NCBI GenBank assembly: GCA_020205615.1
Contig: CM035165.1
Coordinates: 87,296,005-87,360,004 of the forward strand
Reading direction: 5' to 3'
Source of the DNA: Panax quinquefolius
Lineage: Eukaryota; Streptophyta; Magnoliopsida; Apiales; Araliaceae
DNA length: 64,000 nt
The notes beneath the pieces were generated by a model. That model did no database searches and had not been told where the DNA came from. It saw only the letters and a program-made list of their open reading frames with translations. The position numbers and the translations under genes were made by a program. Below, one piece after another: positions 32,387 to 43,554 of this stretch; within the stretch, counting starts at the first letter, position 1; every line of letters starts with the position of its first letter.

Positions 32387-33984
32387 AAATAGAGTAAAAT
32401 TTCATAAAATATTTATATAGAAAAAAATAATTTAGAAAGATTAATATTATATGTGAGAAATTGGATAAAATTTGGTCCAAGTAATAAAATAGAAAAAATT
32501 GACTTCTTATATCTTGATGATCCAATTGGCAAAAAATGAACTTTGGGGGAGGAAGCTCGTTTACATCTTATTTGAAAAAAAAATGATATTAGATAGTGAA
32601 ATATGATTCTACAAACTAAACCCTATTCAGACTCTAGAGGAGGAATCTCGTTTAAAAATATTCGCTATGATAGGACGTCGGAACCTTCTGATGCGACAAT
32701 TGCAGTAGCATTCTCAGCCATTGCTTGACCTAGTGGCACAACCAATAGTGGGTCCTTATGTGCGCTTTTGGCTTGATCACCATAACCAACAAATTCAACA
32801 CGAAAAAAGGCAAAAGGGGTATTAAGCTTGTGTCGCTTCGTATTAGGATGGGATCTCATGTGGCCCGAGAGGTTTTTTAGGTTAGAAAAGGGTTATGTCA
32901 AATATAACACTCCCAAACCATCACTAGTGACGACAAAACAGTTGCGTTGGCATGACAATTAGAGTTGTTTTTTTTGTTCCCGTTTCTCCAATTATTTTTA
33001 GTAATGTGCTAGTTATGTGCATTTTAATTACAATATAGTTGTCAATTTGACTATATATAATTGAAGTCTTGACACTTGAAGTCTCTCTTGTCGCTTAGTA
33101 CTACCCTTTGGGACCTTTATATTTTTAAAAGATAATTATACCCTTATTATTTAAAGTGCACATGATCATCACATTAGTTGAGATTGAAAAATATCTACTC
33201 AACAATAAAAAATCACCAGTTATCATGACGGTAGTATAACTATATTGGCATCAACATTAGGGTTGTTTTTTTTTTTACCGTGACGTGCCATTGATCTCAA
33301 AGTGGACAAGAGATTTTGGACATAACAAAAGGGGCAGGAAAATAAGATAGATGGTAGGGCAAAATGAGAATGTGAGGAACATATCTATATCAGTCCAAAG
33401 TATATATAGAGGTGACAATGAGGTAAAATATATATTAATTTCACATTCCTTATTAATATCAGTACTCCTACAAGGAACAAACCTGGATCATAATATTGGG
33501 TTACTTTAGCAAGCTGATTTCAAGCACTTCATAATGCTGATGCACTTAATTAGTGTAATCTTTAAGAATTAATCTCCAAAAAGAAGTAAATATTTAGTTT
33601 ATTATAAATAATTTCTTCATGTCCATTTTTTGGATAAATTAAAGTGGAAAAGCAAATTTTAGAGCACACAAGCGCCATTGGAATAAGTCGGTTAGTATTC
33701 GCTAAATTAGTATATTTACTCTGATAGTATAAATATTATTTGGCAGATAATAGCCTTCAGCCATACATTTTCATTAAATATATTTATAACTGTGACACAT
33801 ATTGCAAGACTTTTGAATTTATAAAGAAAAAACAAACCCTTCACTGGCAAATTTGGTATATGTCTGGTATACACCTTGTTAGGTATATGACTTTTTTAAA
33901 AAACAAAGTTGCCACGGGCGCGGTATGAAAGTCAACCCTAAGTTTTATTTTTTGTTAATTAAGTTTTCCAAGTGGCTGATTTCT
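32192..33984 (-). repeat. Tandem array unit 1 (about 1.8 kb)
   Basis: First of three direct repeats that start near the landmark TGTCAATTATGTTATTTGG (32201, about 33984 and 36023). It is near-identical to unit 2 apart from small changes. Its left side was cut by the Sirevirus, so the array may continue beyond the window. It holds a (TA)n run (32345-32382) and the zinc-finger pseudogene on the minus strand. Confidence 0.9.
32665..33291 (-). pseudogene. C2H2 zinc-finger pseudogene, array copy 1
   Basis: Minus-strand. A candidate first exon starts at ATG 33291 (MARHGKK...) and stops after about 22 codons. The finger region follows with LSGHMRSHPN, the right half of a plant C2H2 finger (QALGGH type). 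The usual QAL is changed to KNL here. After it comes a 55-residue C-terminus ending EGSDVLS at a stop (32665). The Cys half of the finger is interrupted by a frameshift and stop. A TATA-like box (33401-33410) lies about 110 bp upstream of the ATG. The C-terminus is not recognised. Confidence 0.6.
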
Positions 33985-34131
33985 ATCAATTATGTTATTT
34001 GGACAAAACTCCCCTCAATTGAGGCATAAATAGATTTATTAGGGGCAAAAAGATCAATAAACTATCTCAAATTAAAACAAATCTAAAATTTGAATTTTAA
34101 TAATACTATTTAGGAAAAATAAAAGTTTAGA

Positions 34132-34166
<35 letters not shown>

Positions 34167-34177
34167 AAGAAAGCAAG

Positions 34178-34379
34178 GATCAAGTGCATACCCCTTATCT
34201 TACTCACCCGTTCTCACCCCCCATTTAGACAACGGTTTCGGTCATACAACCGTCATCTATACTTTTAGCGACGGACAACATATAAGCGTCGCTAAAAGTA
34301 TGGATTTACGATTGTATAACCAAAACCGTCACTAAGGGGGTGAGCACGAGTGAAATAAGATAAAGGTATGCACTTGATC
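34178..34379 (+). mobile_element. Foldback MITE inserted in a (TA)n run (family M)
   Basis: Almost the whole element is one inverted repeat: GATCAAGTGCATACC at the left, GGTATGCACTTGATC at the right, with inner arms around CTTTTAGCGACGG and CGTCGCTAAAAG. It has no coding capacity. It is flanked by (TA)n-(GA)n on the left and (TA)n on the right. Relatives lie at 52732-52971 and 57048-57246. Units 1 and 3 of the array are the empty sites. Confidence 0.88.
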
Positions 34380-34690
34380 TGCACTATATATATATAAATA
34401 TATATATATTCCAAAATAGAGTAAAATTTCAAAAATATTTATATAGAAAAAATTAATTTAGAAAGATTAATTTTATATGTAAAAAATTGGATAAAATTTG
34501 GTCCAAGTAATAGAATAGAAAATTTTGACTTCTTATATCTTGATGATCCAATTGATGAAAAATGAACTTTGGGGGAGGAGGCTCATTTACATCTTATTTG
34601 AAAAAAAAGGGATATTAGATATTGAAATATGATTCTACAAACTAAACCCTATTCAGACTCTAGAGGAGGAATCTCGTTTAAAAATATTTG

Positions 34691-35315
34691 CTATGATAGG
34701 ACGTTGGAACCTTCTGATGCGACAATTGTAGTAGCACTCTCAACCATTGCCTGACCTAGTGGCACAACCAATAGTGGGTCCTCATGTTCGCTTTTGGCTT
34801 GATCACCATAACCAACAAATTCAACACGAAAAAAGGTAAAAGGGGTATTAAGCTTGTGTCGCTTCGTATTAGGATGGGATCTCATGTGGCCCGAGAGGGC
34901 TTGAAGGTTAGAAAAGGGTAATGTCAAATATAACACTCCCAAACCATCACTAGTGATGGGAAAACAGCAGTGTTGGCATGACTATTAGAGTTGTTTTTTG
35001 TTCCCGTTACTCCAATTATTTTTAGTAATGTGCTAGTTATGTGCATTTTAATTACGATAAAGTTATCATTTTGACTATATATAATTGAAGTCTTGACACT
35101 TGAAGTCTCTCTTGTCGCTTAGTACTACCCTTTGGGACCTTTTTATTTTTAAAAGATAATTATACCCTTATTATTTAAAGTGTACATGATCATCACATTA
35201 GTTGAGATTGAAAAATATCTACTCAACAATAAAAAATCACCGGTTGTCATGAAGGTAGTATAAGTATATTGGCATCAACATTAGGGTTGTTTTGTTTTTT
35301 CCCTTGACGTGCCAT
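34691..35315 (-). pseudogene. C2H2 zinc-finger pseudogene, array copy 2
   Basis: The best-preserved copy. Minus-strand frame 34691-34942 contains F-S-N-L-Q-A-L-S-G-H-M-R-S-H, the plant QALGGH-type C2H2 helix (here QALSGH). It is followed by HKLNTP, FVGYGDQAKS and DPLLVVPLGQAM, and a stop. The preceding Glu-Cys-x-x half of the finger (about 34965) is in another frame because of an indel. A short ATG frame from 35315 (MARQGKK...) could be a first exon: copy 1 conserves it, and a similar phrase recurs just before the finger. Such proteins are usually transcriptional repressors or developmental regulators; this copy could not make a complete finger as it stands. Confidence 0.62.
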
Positions 35316-35424
35316 TGATCTCAAAGTGGACAAGAGATTTTAGACATAACAAAAGGGGCAAGAAAATAAGATAGATGGTAGGGCAAAATGAGAATGTGAG
35401 GAACAGATCTATATCAGTCCAAAG

Positions 35425-35433
35425 TATATAAAG
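35425..35433 (-). promoter_or_regulatory. TATA-like box upstream of zinc-finger copy 2
   Basis: TTTATATAC on the minus strand, about 110 bp upstream of the candidate start codon at 35315. The same place in copy 1 reads TCTATATATAC. Confidence 0.45.
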
Positions 35434-36022
35434 AGGTGACAATGAGGTAAAATATATATTAATTTCACATTCCTTATTAATATCAGTAGTACTCCTACAA
35501 GGAACCAACCTGGATCATAATATTGGGTTACTTTGGCAAGCTGATTTCAAGCACTTCATAATGCTGATGCACTTAATTAGTGTAATCTTTTAGAATTAAT
35601 CTCCAATAAAGAAGTAAATATTTAGTTTATTATAAATAATTTCTTCATGTCCATTTTTTGGATAAATTAAAGAAGAAAAGCAAATTTTAGAGCACACAAG
35701 CGCCATTGAAATAAGTCGGTTAGTATTCGCTAAATTAGTATATTTACTCTGATAGTATAAATATTATTTGGCAGATAATAGCCTTCAGCCATACATTTTC
35801 ATTAAATATATTTATAACTGTGACACATATTGCAAGACTTTTGAATTTATAAAGAAAAACAAATCCTTCACTAGCAAATTTTGTATATGCCTGGTATACA
35901 CCTTGTTAGGTATATGACTTTTTTTGGTATATGACTTTTTTGAACAACAAAGTTGCCACGCACGCAGTATGAAAGTCATCCCTAAGTTTTATTTTTTGTT
36001 AATTAAGTTTTCTAAGTGGTTA

Positions 36023-36720
36023 TGTCAATTATGTTATTTGGACAAAACTCTTCTCAATTGAGGCATTAATAGATTTATTAGGGGCCAAAAGGTCAATAAA
36101 CTATCTCAAATTAAAACAAATATAAAATTTGAATTTTAATAATATTATTTAGGAAAAATAAAAGTTTAGAATATATATATATATATTCCAAAATAGAGTA
36201 AAATTTCATAAAATATTTATATAGAAAAAATTAATTTAGAAAGATTAATATTATATGTGAGAAATTGAATAAAATTTCGTCCAAGTAATAGAATAGAAAA
36301 TTTTGACTTCTTATATCTTGATGATCTAATTGACAAAAAATGAACTTTGGGGGAGGAAGCTCGTTTACATCTTATTTGAAAAAAAGAAGATATTAGATAG
36401 TGAAATATGATTCTACAAACTAAACCCTATCCAGACTCTAGAGGAGGAATCTCGTTTAAAAATATTCGCTACGATAGGACGTTGGAACCTTCTAATGCGA
36501 CAGTTGCAGTAGCATTCTCAGCCATTGCCTGACCTAGCTAGTGGCACAACCAATAGTGGGTCCTCATGTGCGTTTTTGGCTTGATCACCATAATCAACAA
36601 ATTCAACACGAAAAAAGGCAAAAGGGGTATTAAGCTTGTGTCGCTTCGTATTAAGGATCTCATGTGGCCCGAGAGGGCTTGTAGTTTAGAAAAGGGTTAT
36701 GTCAAATATAACACTCCCAA
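36023..36720 (-). repeat. Tandem array unit 3, truncated
   Basis: Repeats the first 700 bp of units 1 and 2, with a short (TA)n at 36172-36186 and no MITE. Homology stops abruptly at 36720, inside the zinc-finger part, where a 26-bp tandem repeat starts. Confidence 0.88.
36469..36720 (-). pseudogene. C2H2 zinc-finger pseudogene, array copy 3, 5'-truncated
   Basis: Minus-strand codons still read L-Q-A-L-S-G-H-M-R-S, but the array breaks off at 36720, just before the Cys half of the finger, so the upstream exon and promoter are lacking. It also differs by a 4-bp duplication (CTAG) near 36537 and a short deletion near 36653, which shift the frame relative to copies 1 and 2. Confidence 0.6.
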
Positions 36721-36800
36721 ATATAATGATTTATATCCAAAGTTATATATAATGATTTATATCCAAAGTTATATATAATGATTTATATCCAAAGTTAAGT
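36720..36800 (+). repeat. 26-bp tandem repeat, three copies
   Basis: ATATAATGATTTATATCCAA followed by AGTTAT, repeated three times head to tail, exactly where array unit 3 stops. Confidence 0.9.
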
Positions 36801-36867
36801 AAGAGTTCATATTATCCAACTCATCTCTCACTGTTTTAAAAAAAGACCGAATGACCTAAGATTTACC

Positions 36868-37045
36868 TCGTCTGCATAATAATTGTACAGATGAGATATA
36901 CCATTCGCACAAATATTGTGCAGATGGGAATCCGAAAATTATATCTCATCCGCACAACTATTGTGCGGATGAGATATTCCATCCACACAATTATTGTGCG
37001 GATAGAGTCCATCATTCACATAATAATTTTGCGGATGATAATGAT
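36868..37045 (+). repeat. About 33-bp repeats, each with a CCGCACAA/TTGTGCGG palindrome
   Basis: Five imperfect units of the pattern TCCGCACAA-nnn-TTGTGCGGATGAGATATTCCA. The central unit (near 36950) is a perfect 8-bp stem with a 3-base loop; outer units are degenerate. No coding content. Confidence 0.82.
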
Positions 37046-37330
37046 TACAACTTTTGGATCACATAAATTCAGTAAAGGGATTTCTTCTGTGGAATGGATG
37101 TAGTATAGATTTAAATAACATAATTACGATGTATGAATTAATATAATAATTTAAAATCGATAATGATATATATTATAAATGTTTTACGTCGACTTTTGAT
37201 TGTTGAATAAGTATTAGTAATAATATTTTTAGAGAGATGTGTAATAATTAGGGTTCTCTTATAATTTTTACTAATATCATGTATTGATAAATTTTATAAT
37301 TATAAATCAAAATAAATTTATAGTAATAAT
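37046..37330. other. AT-rich spacer, nothing recognised
   Basis: Unique-looking AT-rich sequence between the palindromic repeats and the solo LTR. No ORF, TIR or promoter motif could be supported. Confidence 0.5.
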
Positions 37331-38149
37331 TGTAAAACCCCAACTTTTATGAATAAAGAATAATTTTCTCTAAATATCATTTTGAATATTATGGTGTGGA
37401 TTTGATATAATGTTATAAGTTATGGGTAATATTTATAAATTTTGCAAAGTAAGCAAGTTGTTATAAAATATGCATTTGGTCGGGGAATATTCGTACGATG
37501 GCACAATCATTGGTGGACCCCACAACAGAATTATTGTCGGAGTTAGAAAACGACAGAAATATCTTTTTATAAAATTAACGGTGAATGTTTTACCGTTAAC
37601 TGTTGAAATACCCAGTGGTAAAAGTACATTAATACGTGTGGTTGCATAGTAGCACATGGTATTGATTATTGATGCTTGCGTAAGAAGCCATTCAATTATA
37701 CTCAATTATTGCTTTAGTATCTCATATTATTGATTCAATTATTATCACAGTATCATCTGCATAATATTTTATATTATTAAATCAATAATTGAGACGACAA
37801 AGTTATTCATATTATTATTTGCAATATTGACGATGTCTAGAAAGTTCTGTCAATGAGAGGTTTGCTTACCTAATTGCGCGCCAATAGAGAGAAATCCTTA
37901 TCGGAAAGCCCCCTCTTTTCTGGGAATTATCTAGTTGTTAAATATTGTGAGTTATAATATTAATGATGAATAATTGTTGGAAAATTGAAAATGTGTTGAT
38001 TGAAGATAAAATGATTTGTGGTAATATTTATTCAATCTTTGATATAAATAAGAAGTCTTTTATGAGATATTTGTGGTAAGTTTGGTTTATTCTATGGGGG
38101 CCCATATGTCATCATCTAAGAGTCACTTTCGCCAATAGTAATTGCCTTT

Positions 38150-38400
38150 ACCAGACGTCAAACCACTTGTCATTTCACATTACAAGCGTCGAACCAATTG
38201 TCGTTTCACATTACAGGCGTCGACCTAATTGTCGTTTCACATTACAGGCGTTGAACCACTTGTCGTTTCACATTACAGGCGTCAAACCACTTGTTGTTTC
38301 ACATTACAGACGTCAAGTCACTTGTTATTTCACATTACATGCGTCAAACCACTTTTCTTTTCACATCAACAGTCATCAAGCCATTTGCCTTTTCACATTG
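38150..38400 (+). repeat. 31-bp minisatellite directly upstream of the LTR TATA box
   Basis: About eight units of roughly ACAGGCGTCRAACCACTTG then TCGTTTCACATT. The last two units are degenerate. It lies 23 bp from the TATA box at 38423. The other LTRs of the subfamily lack it. Confidence 0.9.
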
Positions 38401-38422
38401 CAAGGGCTAAGCTAGAAATCTT

Positions 38423-38432
38423 CTATAAATAG
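38423..38432 (+). promoter_or_regulatory. LTR TATA box
   Basis: CTATAAATAG followed by AAGCTT, as in the sister LTRs at 41747 and 49241. Confidence 0.62.
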
Positions 38433-39828
38433 AAGCTTAATTCTTCTTTCATTCTCACCAATTCACTACAACTCACAAGAGAATTCTATAGAGAGAGAAT
38501 TAGAGAGAAAGAAGAAGAGTATTCTGTTACTACACTATTTCAGTAGCTAATCTCCTACTAAGGTAAGGGGTATTATTTCTTTCGTATTCGTAAGTAATAT
38601 TCTTCTTGTTCAATATTCGTAAGAAATAATATTTTCTTCCATACTCTGTAGTATTTAAGTAATATTATTTCGTTTCATATTTCTAATTCTACACTTATGT
38701 TGATAAGTATTGCTTCTATACTCCATGAAATTAGTAGAATATCCTTGATATTTGTGCTTCATCTAGTATCTTTTCATGAAAATATTATTCTGGGCATTCT
38801 TGATAAATTTTAATCTTTTCATGTCGGGGTACTATTCACGGGTTACTATTCACGAAGTACTATTCACGGGGTACTATTTATGACAAAAATTAATTTCTTT
38901 TCTGTCCAAATTATTTTTGATACAATATTATTCTTGAATTTTACTCCACAAAGCAGTATCATGTTGACAATTTGGACATTATTAAATTCTGGATAAATTG
39001 AATTATAAATCTTTAAAATTTATCCTTTCTCTCATTTAATTGAATTCTTATATCATTGTCATCATTCTCATGCTTATATTATAATGAAAGTCATCTTTGG
39101 CCGTAGTGCATAGATAAACTGTTGATTGGTATGATTATGACCAGGGATCATTCGGTATAATCATGACCCGAAATATTATAAATGATTTGGTAAAAGTCCT
39201 CATTGGCCCGTAGTGCTTTGATGGACAGTTGTTGGTATGATCATGTCCATTGGTGATAATAATGAATATCCTTGGCCCGTAGTGCATGGATAATTCAGTG
39301 ATGTGGATTATTTATTTAGCTGAGTCCCAGCGATAAAATTGATGATAAACTTTTTAAATCATAGAAGATAGTAGATATCATGCTCTACTTGACTCTTCTA
39401 ATGGATTGCTTGTTCCACTACAGTTAAACTTGATGTTTATTGTATTTTATCAGTTTAACACTGTTGAAGGCTAATGATAATTTATTCTGCATTATCTTAG
39501 TCATAATATTTCTTACTGGGCTAGTTGAGCTCGCCCTTTTGCTTTCATTGTTCTCTGCAGGAAATGAGAATATAGTTGGAACGAGTCGGGAAATGGAGTG
39601 ACGGTTCAAATAGGTAGCTATAGTAGTCTTCAATATTATGTGAAATAGTGTGATAATAATTGTAATGAGGACTTTATTTGAGTTTGTATACTCTCTACGA
39701 GACATTTTCCGTGTTGAAACTCTCAGGTATGTTTTGTCGTACTGTATCAATTAAGTTTGTATTTAAATTTTGTACCATGTATTTGACGACTCAAGATGAG
39801 TGATGTATACCTATTTTAGGGCGTCACA

Positions 39829-40731
39829 AATACATAACCAGACTCGTTTAAAATTTAACAAAACTAATTTCAAAAATTAAAACAAAACTTGTTTTTAATA
39901 GATTGTCCCCTAAGTCGGCTGAAGGGACACGCGTGCAATGAAGCTTTTAAGGTACCAAAAACCAACAATGAATAACACTTTTGACCACATAAAATAAAAT
40001 AAAATATACCCCAGCGTGACACGGATACAGCTCCGTATGTCCATTATTTTAGGAGAAAAACGACATAAGAAACGTGTACTTAGACAACCGAAAGAAATAG
40101 GTTATCTAATAACTAGGACCGACCAAAAAATAGATAGCTCCTAATAACTAGGACCGACCAAAAAAATAGATAAAATCAGTTAATCGAATTGAATCGAATC
40201 GAATTTTTAAATCGAAAAATTTCAGTTATTCAATCATTTGGATATATTCAATTATAATCATTTGATATTTTGATATTAAATTTTGGTTTCAGATATGAAA
40301 ATTAAACTATTCGGATAAATTAATCGAATTAATTTTTTTTTTAAATAAAATATTATTTTTAATTAGACTTTGATCGATTTTGTCCTATGGATTATGTACT
40401 TATGTATTGTTAATTTAAAATTGTTAAACTAGTTTATGAATTATTATGGTTGTGGATTGTGGTTTAATATTATTTGGAAACTCTAGTGTGAAATTTGAAA
40501 TAATTTTTTTAGTTCGCTAAAAATAGGTTCATATTTCGGTTATAATCGAATAGTATAATTCAGTTATTCGATTAATACATATTTCAGATACTGCTTCAAA
40601 TAGTAAAATTGTATGAAATTTGATATTCGATTATAACCGTATAAATAATTCGATTTGATTATAACCTAATACTCATCCCTAATACTAATTATTGAGAGCC
40701 CATTTAGGAAATGAGAAAATGATAGACTACT
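39829..40731. other. Spacer with a 36-bp duplication and a possible truncated hAT-type element
   Basis: Contains two copies of CTAATAACTAGGACCGACC... (about 40105-40165). From about 40170 to 40680 there is an AT-rich segment with repeated TCGAAT/ATTCGA motifs, ending ACTCATCCCTAAT, which resembles one end of plant hAT-type MITEs. No matching left end was found, so the assignment is weak. No gene. Confidence 0.35.
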
Positions 40732-43367
40732 TGTAAAACCCCAACTTCTATGAATAAAGATGAATTTTCTATAAATATCATTTTTGAATATTATGGAATG
40801 AATTTGATATAATGTTATAGTTGTGGGTAATATTTATAAATTTTGTAAAGTACGCAAGTTGTTATATAATATTCGATTGGTCGGGAATATTCGCATATTC
40901 GTGAATAACGACAATCATCATTGGTGGATCCCATTAACGGAATTATTGTTTGGATTGAGAAAACGACAAAAATACTTTAAGAAAATAACGTATGAAGTTT
41001 TACTGTTAATCGTTGAAACACCCGGTGTTAAAAAAGTACAAGAATACACGTAGTTACAAAGAGCACACCAGTATTGATTATTAATGCTTACGTGAGAAGT
41101 CACTCGCTTTTGTTCAATTATTGTTACAATAATTGCGATAAGATCTCATGTTATTTGATTCAATTATTGTCAATATTTTGTAATCAATAATTGAGATGAC
41201 GAAGTTATTAATATTATTATTTGCAATATTAACGATGTCTAGAAGTTCTGTCAAGGAGAGGTTTGGTCACCTAATTGTGCGCCAATGGGGAGAAATCCTT
41301 ATTGGAAAGTTTCCTCTTTCCTGGGAACGACCTGGTCGATTAATATTGTGAATTATAATAATGAAGATGAGTTTTGTTTTATTAGTATTATTAATGTAAT
41401 AAAACAGAAAAGCTTTTTATATAAAACAAAATACTTTTATAAAGTTATTCGTCTTATTAGACTAATAGTAAAATCTTTTTATAAAAAATAGAATACTTTT
41501 ATAAAGTTATCTGTTTTATTAGACAATAATTAGAATATATTATATTTTATTATGCATAGTGCATAGTGCGTAGTGTTTATATAGTAAAATCTTTTTATAT
41601 AAAACATAATACTTTTATAAAGTTATTCGATTTATTAGATTATAAATAGAATATATTATATTTTATTGTAAACCAATCTAGACCATTCTGCTTAAAGTAA
41701 ATCAATCTGACCGTTCATGAATTAGTTACTATGCAGTCCATTCTTCTATAAATAGAAGCTCATTCCTTCATTATTTCTTACGAATTCACTGAAACTCTAG
41801 AGAGAGAAACTATAGAGAGTTCTTCTTCTATAATCTTAAGCGTATTTCTTTAGAGTTTAAGAAAGCTTTGAGCGTAGTGCAAGTTTTCTTTGAGTATATC
41901 CTCGCCTCTACCAAATAAAAATACTCTTCTTTTTACTTCGGTAAGGGATATTATTTGTTGTACTCGTTAGGGGTATTCCTTCTTTCTTATTGGTGAAATT
42001 CTTATGTTATTCCATTCTTTATTATTCTGTTGGAATAACCCGTATACGCGGGATACCCTATACTTGGTGAAATTCTTCTGTTATTCCATTATTTATTATT
42101 CTCGAACATCTTGTCCGTGCGCTTTTACGCATAACCCGATTCCATTATTTATTATTCTCATTAGAATATCCTATCGGCGCGTACGCACGACCGGTTCCAT
42201 TATTTATTTATTCTCGTTGGAATATCCGCGGTGTGCGTTTACGCGTGACCGGTTCCATTATTTATTATTCTATTGGAATAACTTATTCTGCAAGGCCTAT
42301 CGCATGCCCGGTGATTTCTTTTTGTTATTCCATTCTTTATTATACTCAATTGGTTAAAGTTTTGACTTCTATACTCCATGAAATTAGTGGAATATCCTTG
42401 ATATTTGCGCTTCATCCAGTATCTTTTCATGGAAATATTCTTCTGAGCATTCTTGAGTGTTACTCTACAAAGAAGTATCATGTTGACAATTTGGACATTA
42501 TTAGTTCCTGGATAAATTAATTCTTGAACTTGTTTTATTGAATTCTTATATCATTGTCATCATCCTCATGTTTATATTATGTTGAAAGTCATCTGTGGCC
42601 TGTAGTGCATAGATGGACTTGGTATGATTATGACCAGGGATTATTCGATTGTAATCATGACCGTAATGTTACAAATGATGTGGAAAAGTCCTCATTGACC
42701 CGTAGTGCATTGATGGACAGTTGTTGGCATGATCATGACCATTGATGAATACACGAATATCCTTGGCTATGGTGCATATATAATTTGAGGTTGTGATACT
42801 AATGAATATCCTCGCCGTAGTGCAGGGGATGATGTGGATTATTTATTGTCGAGTCTCAAATGATAAAAGTCATGAAAAACCTTTTAAATCATAGAAGATA
42901 GTAGATTTTATTCTCTACTTGACTCTTCTAATGAATTGCTTGTTCTGCTACAGTTAAACTAGATGTTTGTTATATTTTATCAGTTTAACACTGTTGAAGG
43001 CTAATGATAATTTATTTTGCATTATCTTAGTCATATTATTTCTTACTGGGCTAGTTGAGCTCACCATTTTGCTTTCATTGTTCTCTTCAGGAAATGAGAA
43101 TGTAGCAGGGACTAGTCGGGGAACAGAGTGATGGTCCAGATAATAGCATTAGTAGTCCTCACTATTCTATGACATAGTGTGATAATAAATGTAATGAGGA
43201 CCCCATTGAGTTTGTATATTGTCTAGATGACAATATTTGTATTAAAAGTCAAAGCATATGTTTAGTCGTATTTTACACGACTGTTGTATAATTAAGTTGT
43301 ATTTGAATTTTGTACCATGTATTTGGCACTCGTATTAGGTGATGTATACCATTTTGGGGGCGCCACA
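40732..43367 (+). repeat. 5' LTR of the full-length gypsy element
   Basis: Starts TGTAAAACCCCAACTTC and ends TTGGGGGCGCCACA. TATA box TATAAATAG at 41747-41755. A run of four or five degenerate repeats around TTCCATTATTTATTATTC and GGAATA follows at 42000-42345. Hairpin repeats lie at 42585-42830. The open frames at 42004-42520 arise from these repeats. Confidence 0.9.
41747..41755 (+). promoter_or_regulatory. LTR TATA box
   Basis: TATAAATAG about 1.0 kb into the LTR, followed by CT/GA-rich putative leader. It is conserved in the 3' LTR at 49241-49250. Confidence 0.65.
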
Positions 43368-43369
43368 AA

Positions 43370-43381
43370 TGGTATCAAAGC
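43370..43381 (+). other. Primer binding site of the full-length gypsy element
   Basis: TGGTATCAAAGC, two bases after the LTR end; initiator tRNA-Met complement. Confidence 0.85.
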
Positions 43382-43554
43382 TTAGAGATATGATCCCTGG
43401 CTAAGATGTGAGAATAGAACTAAGAGTGGAGAGACGGGGAATTCCTTCGCTAGTATGACCTACCTTAGTTTATTTGGTATTTAATTGGTCGGTCCGAATA
43501 TAGGGATAATATGTTACATGTCAATTAACCTTTGTTTTGTGGAAGTATCTCAAA

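Larger units (their letters stand above)
33985..36022 (-). repeat. Tandem array unit 2, carrying a MITE insertion
   Basis: Direct repeat of unit 1, about 2.04 kb. The extra 240 bp over unit 1 is explained by the foldback element and its GA/TA flanks at 34149-34395, inserted into the same (TA)n that is uninterrupted in units 1 and 3. Confidence 0.9.
37331..39828 (+). mobile_element. Solo Tekay-like LTR, 2.5 kb, with an internal minisatellite
   Basis: Starts TGTAAAACCCCAACTTTTATG and ends TTAGGGCGTCACA. It belongs to the same subfamily as the LTRs at 40732 and 48216. It contains the conserved LTR block near 37830-37930, a 31-bp minisatellite (38150-38400), a TATA box, the TTACTATTCACGG repeats (38825-38880) and hairpin repeats (39085-39295). 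The flanks ATAAT and AATAC do not match, so no target duplication is visible. It may have formed by recombination between elements. Confidence 0.85.

Noticed and set aside
36868..37045. CRISPR-like array (five repeats of about 33 bp with palindromes)
   Set aside because: Plant nuclear context, no unique spacers, imperfect units and no cas genes: an ordinary palindromic tandem repeat.
38167..38432. 82-codon open frame with SFHITGVEPLVVSHYRR repeats
   Set aside because: It arises from the 31-bp minisatellite, whose units keep two frames open. No family match and no promoter or leader.
37331..39828. Target-site duplication around the solo LTR
   Set aside because: Flanks ATAAT and AATAC do not match beyond chance in such AT-rich DNA, so I did not claim a TSD.
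42004..42520. Overlapping open frames in the 5' LTR of the full-length gypsy element
   Set aside because: They lie in degenerate repeats of TTCCATTATTTATTATTC in non-coding LTR, and the 3' LTR copy does not preserve the frame.
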